From JADJOM01 sp046327715 (GTDB lineage: Bacteria; Gemmatimonadota; Gemmatimonadetes; Gemmatimonadales; GWC2-71-9), in contig JAXLXY010000005.1 in assembly GCA_046327715.1 (NCBI GenBank), forward strand, positions 62,001 through 126,000: a stretch of 64,000 nt of DNA, written 5' to 3'. Below the pieces are notes generated by a model that was given only the letters and a program-made list of their open reading frames with translations, did not search any database and had not been told where the DNA came from. The position numbers and the translations under genes are program-made. This document shows, one piece after another, positions 58,161 to 64,000 of this stretch. The first letter of the stretch is position 1. Each line of letters begins with the position of its first letter.

Positions 58161-59371
58161 TCCGGCGCGCCCTCGAGCGCCACGGCGATGACGCCCGTGG
58201 GGTCGAAGGTCTCCCGCAGCCGCCCCACCAGCATCCCGACGCCCTCGCGGTAGGCGCCGAAGTGCCCGACGGCGCGGCGGATGCCCCACGGGGCACGCTC
58301 GAGGGTGACCGGGATCTCGCGCTGCGCGGCCCGGTGCCGCAGGGTCCGTAGCCCGGCCGCGCTCGCCTGTCCCGCCCAGCGCAGCTGGCCCGTGCCGAGC
58401 CCCGTGGCCAGGAGCCCTTCGCCCAGCTCGGCGATGACCAGGTCCATGGTGTCGTCGAGGGTGTCGAGCAGGGCGCCGAGGCGCACGGAGACGTCGCCCT
58501 CGAGCGGGGCCCGCGCGATCAGCGTCCACAGGGCCATGGCCCGTTCCGGGGGCAGGGTCTCCCAGCGCGCACCGCCGCTGGCCGCGAGCCGCGCCGCCTC
58601 GGCCGCGACGCCCTCGGCCGTGCCGGTGAGCCGGGCGGCGAGGGTCCACTCCGCGGTGGCGGACAACGCCGGTGTCACCAGCTCAAGTGCGGAGCAGCCG
58701 AGGCCCGCCGCCAGCAGGGCCCGGCCCGCGTCGAAGAGCGCCTCGCGTGGTCCCTGCGCCACGAGGGTGCAGTCGGCGGCGGGGACGGCCCGCACCCGGA
58801 GGTTGAGCCCGGTGAGCACGCCGAAGGCACCGAACCCGCCCACGTGAAGCTTGGTCAGGTCGTAGCCGGCGACGTTCTTGACCACCCGTCCCCCGGCCTC
58901 CACGAGGCGACCATCGCCGGTGGCCACGGTGCTGCCGAGGACGTGGTCGCGTACCGGACCGAAGCCGTGGCGGAGCGGGCCGGCGGTGCCGGTGACCACC
59001 ACCGACCCGATGGTGCGGTCGCTGCGGCCCGGCGGGTCGAGGGCGAGCCACAGGCCTCGCGCCGCGAGGTCGGCGCGCAGCACGTCGAGCGGGACCCCCG
59101 CCTCCACCCGGCAGACCAGGTCTTCCGGGCTCACCTGCACGATCCGGGTCAGCCCCCGGGTGCTGAGCGCCAGGTCGGCCGGGGCGTCGGGGGGGAGCCA
59201 GCTGCCGCGGCCCTCGAGCCGGACCCGCCAGCCCTCGTCCCGGGCCGCCTGGCAGACCAGCGCGAGCGCGTCGTCGCTCTCCGGCACGGCGCGGGGCAGT
59301 CCTCGCGGGTCGCGCTCCACTCCCTCGGGGCCGAGCAGGCGGGAGAGGCGCTGCCAGACGGCGTCGGTCAT
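58157..59371 (-). CDS. glcE: Glycolate oxidase FAD-binding subunit
   Basis: A 404-residue FAD_binding_4 protein resembling a shortened GlcD. FAD-binding parts include VRLEGRGSWLPPDAPADLALSTRGLTRI, RVEAGVPLDVLRADLAARGLWL, DPPGRSDRTIGSVVVTGTAGPLRHGFGPVRDHVLGSTVATGDGRLVEAGGRVVKNVAGYDLTKLHVGGFGAFGVLTGL. GlcE is essential for the glycolate oxidase complex with GlcD and GlcF. I chose ATG 59371, which overlaps the glcD TGA (ATGA). Confidence 0.94.
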   Translation of the reverse strand: MTDAVWQRLSRLLGPEGVERDPRGLPRAVPESDDALALVCQAARDEGWRVRLEGRGSWLPPDAPADLALSTRGLTRIVQVSPEDLVCRVEAGVPLDVLRADLAARGLWLALDPPGRSDRTIGSVVVTGTAGPLRHGFGPVRDHVLGSTVATGDGRLVEAGGRVVKNVAGYDLTKLHVGGFGAFGVLTGLNLRVRAVPAADCTLVAQGPREALFDAGRALLAAGLGCSALELVTPALSATAEWTLAARLTGTAEGVAAEAARLAASGGARWETLPPERAMALWTLIARAPLEGDVSVRLGALLDTLDDTMDLVIAELGEGLLATGLGTGQLRWAGQASAAGLRTLRHRAAQREIPVTLERAPWGIRRAVGHFGAYREGVGMLVGRLRETFDPTGVIAVALEGAPE

Positions 59372-60798
59372 GCCACGCCTCCCCGCCGCCATTCGCGGCA
59401 GACATGCACGGGAAACACCTTGCCGGGGTTGGCGCGCCGGTCGGGGTCGAAGGCGCGGCGTACCTCACACATCACGTCGAGCGCCGCGGGCCCGAAGGCC
59501 TGCGGCATGTAGGCCATCTTGTCGCTGCCCACGCCGTGCTCGCCGGTGATGCTGCCGCCGGCCGCGAGGCACGCCTCCATGATCTCCCGGCTGGCCACGT
59601 CCACCCGCTCGGCCTGGGCCGGGTCGCGGCGGTCGAAGCTGATGCAGGGGTGGAGGTTCCCGTCGCCGGCGTGGAAGACGTTGCTGATCTGCAGGCCGTG
59701 GCGGTCGCGGATGGCCGCGATCTGGTCGAGGATGGCCGGCAGCACCGAGCGCGGCACCACGGCATCCTGCACCGCCAGGTCGGGAGCGATGCGGCCCAGC
59801 GCCCCGAACGCCTTCTTGCGGCCCTGCCACAGCCGGGCGCGGTCGGCGGGGCGGGTGGCCACCTGGACCTCGCGCGCCCCGTGGGTCCGGAGCAGCCGCT
59901 CCACGATGGCGCTCTCCGCCCCGGCCGCCTCCGGCGAGCCGTCGACCTCCACCAGCAGGACCGCGGCGGCATCCGTGCGGGCGCCGGTGGCGTAGATCGA
60001 GGCCTCGACCGCGCGAACGCACGACTGGTCCATCATCTCGAGCGCGGCCGGGACGATCCCGGAGGCGATGATTGCGCTGACCGCCTCGCTGGCGGCGCGC
60101 AGCGCCAGGAAATCGGCGAAGATCGTGCGGATCTCGCGCGGTACCGGCTCCAGCCGGACGGTCACCGCCACCGCCACGCCAAACATCCCCTCGCTGCCGA
60201 CGAACAGCCCGACCAGGTCGGGGCCCCACGGTTCGCCCTGCGCCGATCCGAGCGTGGCGCTGCTCCCATCCGGCAGGATCACCTCCAGCGCCAGGACGTG
60301 GTTGGTGGTGACGCCGTACTTGAGGCAGTGGGGGCCGCCGGCGTTTTCCGCGACGTTGCCGCCGATGGTGCAGGCACTCTGGCTGGAGGGGTCGGGTACG
60401 TAGTGCAGTCCGTAGGGGGCGGCCGCCTCGGAGAGCCGGGTATTGATGACCCCGGGCTCCACCACCGCACGGCGCTCCTCGGGGCGGAGCGCGAGGATGC
60501 GGTTCATCCGGGTGAGGGTGACGAGCACCGCGCTGCGATCGGCCAGGGCGCCGCCGGAGAGGCCGGTCCCCGCGCCGCGGGCCACGAACGGCACCTGCAG
60601 CAGGTGCAGCAGGCGCAGCACGCGGGCCACCTCGTCCCGGGACCCGGGCAACACCACCAGGCCGGGCAGGGATTCGTGCGTAGGGAGGCCGTCGGCGGCG
60701 TAGGTGGCCAGCTCGGCCGGCCGGTGCCGGACCCACGGCGGTCCCACGATCTGCCCCAGCGCCTCGATGAGGCCCCGTGTCGCGCCCGGGCGTTCCAT
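59368..60798 (-). CDS. glcD: Glycolate oxidase catalytic FAD subunit
   Basis: A 476-residue flavoprotein oxidising glycolate (or D-lactate) to the 2-oxo acid. FAD-binding segments are FVARGAGTGLSGGALA, VEPGVINTRLSEAAAPYGLHYVPDPSSQSACTIGGNVAENAGGPHCLKYGVTTNHVLALEV and GPDLVGLFVGSEGMFGVAVAVTVRL. The C-terminal FAD-oxidase domain contains FHAGDGNLHPCISFD, with the catalytic His-Asp neighbourhood, and GGSITGEHGVGSDK. The ATG at 60798 overlaps the last base of the LON-domain gene stop. Together with glcE and glcF it forms the classical glcDEF order. Confidence 0.95.
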   Translation of the reverse strand: MERPGATRGLIEALGQIVGPPWVRHRPAELATYAADGLPTHESLPGLVVLPGSRDEVARVLRLLHLLQVPFVARGAGTGLSGGALADRSAVLVTLTRMNRILALRPEERRAVVEPGVINTRLSEAAAPYGLHYVPDPSSQSACTIGGNVAENAGGPHCLKYGVTTNHVLALEVILPDGSSATLGSAQGEPWGPDLVGLFVGSEGMFGVAVAVTVRLEPVPREIRTIFADFLALRAASEAVSAIIASGIVPAALEMMDQSCVRAVEASIYATGARTDAAAVLLVEVDGSPEAAGAESAIVERLLRTHGAREVQVATRPADRARLWQGRKKAFGALGRIAPDLAVQDAVVPRSVLPAILDQIAAIRDRHGLQISNVFHAGDGNLHPCISFDRRDPAQAERVDVASREIMEACLAAGGSITGEHGVGSDKMAYMPQAFGPAALDVMCEVRRAFDPDRRANPGKVFPVHVCREWRRGGVA

Positions 60799-61451
60799 CA
60801 GCCGGTGACGATGTCGTGGCCGTGGTGGCCCTTGCCGTTGCTGCGGGCGCGCACGTGCACCTCCGCCCGGCCCTCGATCGCGTGCAGCCGCGCCGGGAGC
60901 AGGCCGAGCAGGGCCCGCACCCGGGCGCGGGTGTTCCGCTCCGCCAGCAGCGGCCCGCGAACCAGCGGGTCGGACTCGAGCAGGGACGCGGCCTGGAACG
61001 AGAAGGCCTCGGGGTCCTCGTTCCATGCCGCCGGCTCGGAGGCCGCGTCACTCAGGACTCCGAGCATCGTCCGCAACTGCCCGGCCAGCGCCTCGAGGTC
61101 GGCACGCTCCCCCGGGAGCGGCGCACTGCCCGGCTGGTCGTGGTAGGGCTCGATGGCCGCGATGAGGTAGGGCGTGCCTTCATCCAGCAGCGCCCGGATG
61201 CCGAAGCGTCCCTCCCCGAGCACCACGATGTTGGACCGGCCATCGGGCAGGGGGTCCGCCCCCCGGATGCTGGTGGCGGTGCCCAGCGCGCCGGGCCGGG
61301 GTGGCAGGGTGGCGGTGATGCCGAAGCGCCGGTCGCCCGCCAGGCAGTCGGCGAGCAGCTGGCGGTAGCGTGGCTCGAAGATGTGCAGCGGGACGAGCTC
61401 GCCGGGAAAGACCACCAGGTCGAGCGGGAACAGCGGGAGGCGGGCGGGCAT
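60798..61451 (-). CDS. LON N-terminal (substrate-binding) domain protein
   Basis: A 217-residue protein with the LON/PUA-like fold and no ATPase or protease domain. It opens MPARLPLFPLDLVVFPGELVPLHIFEPRYRQLLADCLAGDRRFGI, followed by IVVLGEGRFGIRALLDEGTPYLIAAI and a helical C-terminus. Such stand-alone LonN proteins are common and of unknown role, possibly peptide or degron binding. It is the first gene of the glcDEF operon (1-nt overlap with glcD). A terminator of the upstream sigma-factor gene lies just before it. Confidence 0.88.
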   Translation of the reverse strand: MPARLPLFPLDLVVFPGELVPLHIFEPRYRQLLADCLAGDRRFGITATLPPRPGALGTATSIRGADPLPDGRSNIVVLGEGRFGIRALLDEGTPYLIAAIEPYHDQPGSAPLPGERADLEALAGQLRTMLGVLSDAASEPAAWNEDPEAFSFQAASLLESDPLVRGPLLAERNTRARVRALLGLLPARLHAIEGRAEVHVRARSNGKGHHGHDIVTG

Positions 61452-61492
61452 GAACGCAATCTACGGGGATCGGGGGAAACACGAAAAGGGAA

Positions 61493-61519
61493 AGGGGACG
61501 CGGTGCCTCCGCGTCCCCT
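61493..61519 (-). terminator. Terminator of the sigma-factor gene
   Basis: An 11-bp perfect stem (61493-61503 with 61509-61519) follows the minus-strand sigma gene. Read on that strand it is followed by TTCCCTTTTCGTGTTT, a good T-rich tail. It lies 40 nt past the stop and separates the sigma gene from the LON-glcDEF operon. Confidence 0.8.
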
Positions 61520-61558
61520 CGTCCGCTCGTCCCCTGGCGCGGGGCCGGCGCGCGGGCG

Positions 61559-62452
61559 TTACGCCGCCACCCAGAACCCCTTGAGGCCCTTCACGTCGGG
61601 CGACTCGCGCAGCTTCTCGAAGGCGCGCTCGCGGATCTGGCGGATCCGCTCGCGGGTGACGCCGAGGAGCTCGCCGATCTTCTCCAGGGTGAGCGCCTCG
61701 CTGCCCTCCTCGAGGCCGTAGTACAGGTAGAGGATCTTCCGCTCGCGGGGCGTGAGGTAGCGGGTGAAGATGCGGTCGATGAACTCCCGCATCAGCCGCG
61801 CGTCGGTGCGCTCTTCGATGTCGCCACCCTCGGTGCCGGCGAAGCGCTCGCCCATGGTGCCGCTGGTCTTGTCGCCCCGCTCCACCGGCGCATCGAGCGA
61901 CAGCTCGGCCGAGGTCATGCGGCGGGCGGAGCGGATGTTCTCGGGGGTGTCGTTGAGCGCGGTGGCGATCTCCTGGTCGGTCGGCTCGCGGCCGAGCTCC
62001 TGGGAGAGGAAGGTCTCGGCCCGGGACATCTTGATGAGGGCACTGTTCTGGTTGAGCGGGATCCGCACGCTGCGGGTCTGCTCGGCCAGCGCCTTGAGTA
62101 CCGCCTGCCGGACCCACCACACGGCATAGGAGATGAACTTGACGCCGTGCTCGGGGTCGAACTTGCGGACCGCCTTGAGCAGGCCCTCGTTCCCGATGGC
62201 CACCAGCTCGGAGAGGTCGAGGCCGTGGCCCTGGTACTTCTTCACGTAGGAGATGACGAAGCGGAGGTTCGCCGTCACCAGGCGTTCCGCCGCTTTTTCG
62301 TCGCCCTTCTGGGCGAGCCGGGCCAGCCGCTTCTCCTCGGCCGGATCGGTGATCATGGGGAGCTTCTGGATGTCCTGCAGGTACTGATCAAAGGCACCGG
62401 TGGCCACGGGACGAAAGAAGGCCTTGGACCGGCTGGTTTGCGGCGACGGCAT
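61559..62452 (-). CDS. Short sigma-70-family factor (RpoD/SigA-like, lacking region 1.1)
   Basis: A 297-residue sigma-70 protein. Region 1.2 is AFDQYLQDIQKLPMITDPAEEKRLA; region 2 contains NLRFVISYVKKYQGHGLDLSELVAIGNEGLLKAVRKFDPEHGVKFISYAVWWVRQAVLKAL (2.1-2.4, promoter melting and -10 recognition); region 3 is IPLNQNSALIKMSRAETFLSQELG; region 4 is LTPRERKILYLYYGLEEGSEALTLEKIGELLGVTRERIRQIRERAFEKLRESPDVKGLKGF, with the -35-binding helix-turn-helix. Its size matches the short housekeeping sigma factors of Bacteroidota, so it may be the primary sigma or a group-2 paralogue; I cannot decide without the rest of the genome. It has its own promoter and terminator. Confidence 0.93.
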   Translation of the reverse strand: MPSPQTSRSKAFFRPVATGAFDQYLQDIQKLPMITDPAEEKRLARLAQKGDEKAAERLVTANLRFVISYVKKYQGHGLDLSELVAIGNEGLLKAVRKFDPEHGVKFISYAVWWVRQAVLKALAEQTRSVRIPLNQNSALIKMSRAETFLSQELGREPTDQEIATALNDTPENIRSARRMTSAELSLDAPVERGDKTSGTMGERFAGTEGGDIEERTDARLMREFIDRIFTRYLTPRERKILYLYYGLEEGSEALTLEKIGELLGVTRERIRQIRERAFEKLRESPDVKGLKGFWVAA

Positions 62453-62532
62453 GACGGCTCCGCGTGGAGAAAGACCCGCAGGTTGTCGCTGGCTAGGTGC
62501 GGCCGTGGGGTGGCCGCCTGAGAAGGTGTGCG

Positions 62533-62561
62533 AATATAGGACGCGCCAAAAAACCGGTCAA
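62533..62561 (-). promoter_or_regulatory. Sigma-70 promoter of the sigma-factor gene
   Basis: On the minus strand TTGACC (62561-62556) and TATATT (62538-62533) are separated by exactly 17 nt. This is the best promoter match in the window. The start codon at 62452 gives a leader of about 75 nt, which contains a small GCGGCC/GGCCGC hairpin (62499-62517). Confidence 0.8.
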
Positions 62562-62642
62562 GAAGAATTTTCTTTCCACATCACAAATCGTTTGTTTGCT
62601 TCCCGTTGCGGCGTTTGTCCACCCCCGGGGCGCACCGGAGGC

Positions 62643-62674
62643 CACCTACCTGCAGGAAGGCTGCAGGTAAGGTG
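62643..62674. repeat. Inverted repeat between aroB and the sigma-factor promoter
   Basis: CACCT-ACCTGCAG (62643-62655) pairs with CTGCAGGT-A-AGGTG (62661-62674) around a GAAGG loop: 13 bp with one bulge. It lies 68-99 nt past the aroB stop. Neither side has a long T-tract (TTGTCT follows on plus). It could be a terminator, an mRNA 3' structure or a protein-binding site. Confidence 0.4.
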
Positions 62675-62741
62675 TTGTCTAATAAGTTGTTATGGGTGTT
62701 ATCTGGCTGCGGGCCCGGTCAAAGGTGCCGGAGAACTGGGC

Positions 62742-63875
62742 TCAGGCGAGCCCCGCAACCGCCGCGGCGAGATGGTCTTCCGTGACGGGAACCGTCCACT
62801 GCCCGTCGCCCTCATGCATCTGGCCGAGCCCCGTGGGGAGTGCCAGCCGCACCTGCCCGTCACGGTTCTTCTTGTCGTGGAGCATGGCCTCGAGCACCTG
62901 CGGCACGGAGACCCCGCTGCCGCTGCGGGTCGGGAGCCCGAGGGCCCGCAGCACGCCGAGCACCCGCTCGGCCAGGCCCGTCGGCGCCAGCCCGAGCCGC
63001 TCCGCGATCCGGCACTCGGCCACCAGGCCCAGGGCTACCGCCTCGCCGTGCGGCAGCCGGTAGTGCGCCGCCAGCTCGAGGCCGTGCGCGATCGTGTGCC
63101 CCGCGTTGAGGATCGCGCGCTGCCCGCCTTCCCGCTCGTCGGCGCTCACCACCGCGGCCTTGAGCTCCACGCTGCGGTGCACCAGGTGGGTCAGCGCCTC
63201 GAGATCGCGGGCCAGCAGTCGCCGGGCATTGGCCTCGATCCACGCGAAGTACGCCGCGTCCGCGATCAGGCCGTGCTTCACCGCCTCGGCCATCCCTGCC
63301 TTGTAGACCCGCTCCGGCAGCGACAGCAGCGTCAGCGGGTCGGCCACCACGATCGCGGGCGGATGGAACGCCCCGATCAGGTTCTTCCCGAGCGAGGTAT
63401 CCACGCCCACCTTGCCCCCCACCGAGGCGTCGAGCATGGCGAGCAGGGTGGTCGGGACCTGTGCGTACGGCACGCCGCGCAGGTAGGTGGCGGCGACGAA
63501 GCCCGCGAGGTCGCCCACCACGCCGCCGCCCAGGGCCACGATCCCCGTCTGCCGGTCCAGCCCCTGGCCGAGCATCTCGTCCGAGAGGCGGATCCAGGTC
63601 TCGCGGGTCTTGCTCTCCTCCCCGGCGGGGAAGGACAGCCGCGCCTCGCAGCGGAGCCGGATGCCGGCGTCGCTGGAGCGGGCGCCGAGGGCGCGGGCTT
63701 CGGCAGTGCCGCGGGTCCACTCGTCGTAGTACCGCCCCACGATGTCGTCGGTGACCAGCACCAGCTTGCGCCGGCCCAGGGACGCGGACAGCAGTTCCGG
63801 GAGCGAGAGCAGGATCCCCGGCTCGACATGGACGTCGTACTGGCCGGTGGCGTGCCGGACGGGGACGACCGGCAT
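62742..63875 (-). CDS. aroB: 3-dehydroquinate synthase
   Basis: A 377-residue enzyme of the shikimate pathway that converts DAHP to 3-dehydroquinate, using NAD and a divalent metal. Characteristic parts are the N-terminal Rossmann-like KLVLVTDDIVG, the NAD loop GIVALGGGVVGDLAGFVAATYLRGVPYAQVPTTLLAMLDASVGGKVGVDTSLGKNLIGAFHPP, and metal ligands in GMAEAVKHGLIAD, the Glu of a following helix, and NAGHTIAHGLELAAHYRLPHGEAVALG. The length is standard. Its ATG overlaps the stop of the upstream adenosyltransferase gene (TAATG), so they are co-transcribed. Confidence 0.96.
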   Translation of the reverse strand: MPVVPVRHATGQYDVHVEPGILLSLPELLSASLGRRKLVLVTDDIVGRYYDEWTRGTAEARALGARSSDAGIRLRCEARLSFPAGEESKTRETWIRLSDEMLGQGLDRQTGIVALGGGVVGDLAGFVAATYLRGVPYAQVPTTLLAMLDASVGGKVGVDTSLGKNLIGAFHPPAIVVADPLTLLSLPERVYKAGMAEAVKHGLIADAAYFAWIEANARRLLARDLEALTHLVHRSVELKAAVVSADEREGGQRAILNAGHTIAHGLELAAHYRLPHGEAVALGLVAECRIAERLGLAPTGLAERVLGVLRALGLPTRSGSGVSVPQVLEAMLHDKKNRDGQVRLALPTGLGQMHEGDGQWTVPVTEDHLAAAVAGLA

Positions 63876-64000
63876 TACCAGGTCACGTCGCCGGCGCCCT
63901 CGCGGTGGTTCGCGAGGCGGGCCAGCGTGAAGAGGAGGTCGGAGAGGCGGTTGAGGTAGATCACGAACAGGTCCGGGATCGCCGCCTCGTGGGACAGGGT
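63875..64000 (-). CDS. PduO-type cob(I)alamin adenosyltransferase, partial C-terminus
   Basis: Only the last 41 residues are in the window: TLSHEAAIPDLFVIYLNRL followed by SDLLFTLARLANHREGAGDVTW. The YLNRLSDLLF-LAR-N pattern and the terminal Trp are the hallmark C-terminus of PduO-type ATP:cob(I)alamin adenosyltransferases, which make adenosylcobalamin. The gene continues beyond base 64000. The product is the cofactor required by the EutBC enzyme encoded at 37.5-39.6 kb. The stop TAA overlaps the aroB start. Confidence 0.8.
   Translation of the reverse strand, partial: TLSHEAAIPDLFVIYLNRLSDLLFTLARLANHREGAGDVTW

Noticed and set aside
62560..62600. AT-rich stretch as an unwinding element or integration site
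   Set aside because: It lies immediately upstream of the -35 of the sigma-factor promoter and is better explained as an UP-like promoter region. No repeats or integrase are nearby.
1..64000. tRNA genes, CRISPR arrays, prophage or insertion sequences
   Set aside because: I looked through all intergenic stretches; none contains a cloverleaf-like sequence, spaced direct repeats, a transposase or terminal inverted repeats.

Overview
The window is chromosomal DNA from a strongly G+C-rich, Gram-negative-type bacterium. Three things suggest Gemmatimonadota or a close relative: many secreted proteins with signal peptides ending in AQ/AQA, a TonB-dependent receptor, and a BlaI/M56/HEAT locus. This placement is inference from gene content, not a phylogeny. 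I see no tRNA, rRNA, CRISPR array, integrase or insertion sequence. Genes are tightly packed, often with 1-4 nt start/stop overlaps, and several convergent pairs share a 4-nt stop overlap.

Layout. 1-6 kb: 3' part of hrpB, a coiled-coil lipoprotein, a secreted YceI protein behind a perfect TGTGA-N6-TCACA palindrome, and a predicted pseudokinase coupled to an alanyl-tRNA editing protein. 6-16.5 kb: a G8-domain lipoprotein, a stand-alone receiver protein, a Pro/Ala-rich membrane protein, a diaminopropionate ammonia-lyase-like enzyme, a nitronate monooxygenase/DUF4442 pair, and two convergent beta-propeller genes, one carrying a haem c motif. 16.5-21.5 kb: a BlaI-type repressor with a clear dyad operator, an M56 (BlaR1-like) membrane peptidase whose sensor domain is replaced by HEAT repeats, a second secreted HEAT protein, and a second YceI. 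21.6-33 kb: a secreted hypothetical, a mercaptopyruvate sulfurtransferase, a TonB receptor, a NarL-type two-component pair, a prolyl oligopeptidase, a VOC protein and an active-looking PknB-type kinase.

33-43 kb: a Tat-exported GH109-like enzyme, a LysE exporter, a GH20 hexosaminidase, eutBC, two small membrane proteins and an S46 peptidase. 43-54 kb: a MASE1 hybrid histidine kinase, an M48 protease, a VWA protein, an MFS exporter, a cytidylate-kinase-like protein, a GH18 enzyme, a MoxR/Mg-chelatase-like ATPase and a 54-residue lipoprotein. 54-64 kb, all on the minus strand: a HAD/ygfZ/epimerase operon, a LON-domain/glcDEF operon, a short sigma-70 factor with a good promoter, aroB, and the end of a PduO-type cobalamin adenosyltransferase.

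Two themes link genes. (1) Envelope and signalling: the BlaI/M56/HEAT locus, two kinases (one apparently dead), two histidine kinases, and three GTGA-N6-TCAC sites that could form a CRP/FNR-type regulon. (2) Catabolism of amines, amino sugars, peptides and glycolate: GH18/GH20/GH109, eutBC with a cobalamin adenosyltransferase in the same window, S9/S46/M48 peptidases and glcDEF. The best candidate for an undescribed system is the BlaI/M56-HEAT/secreted-HEAT locus.
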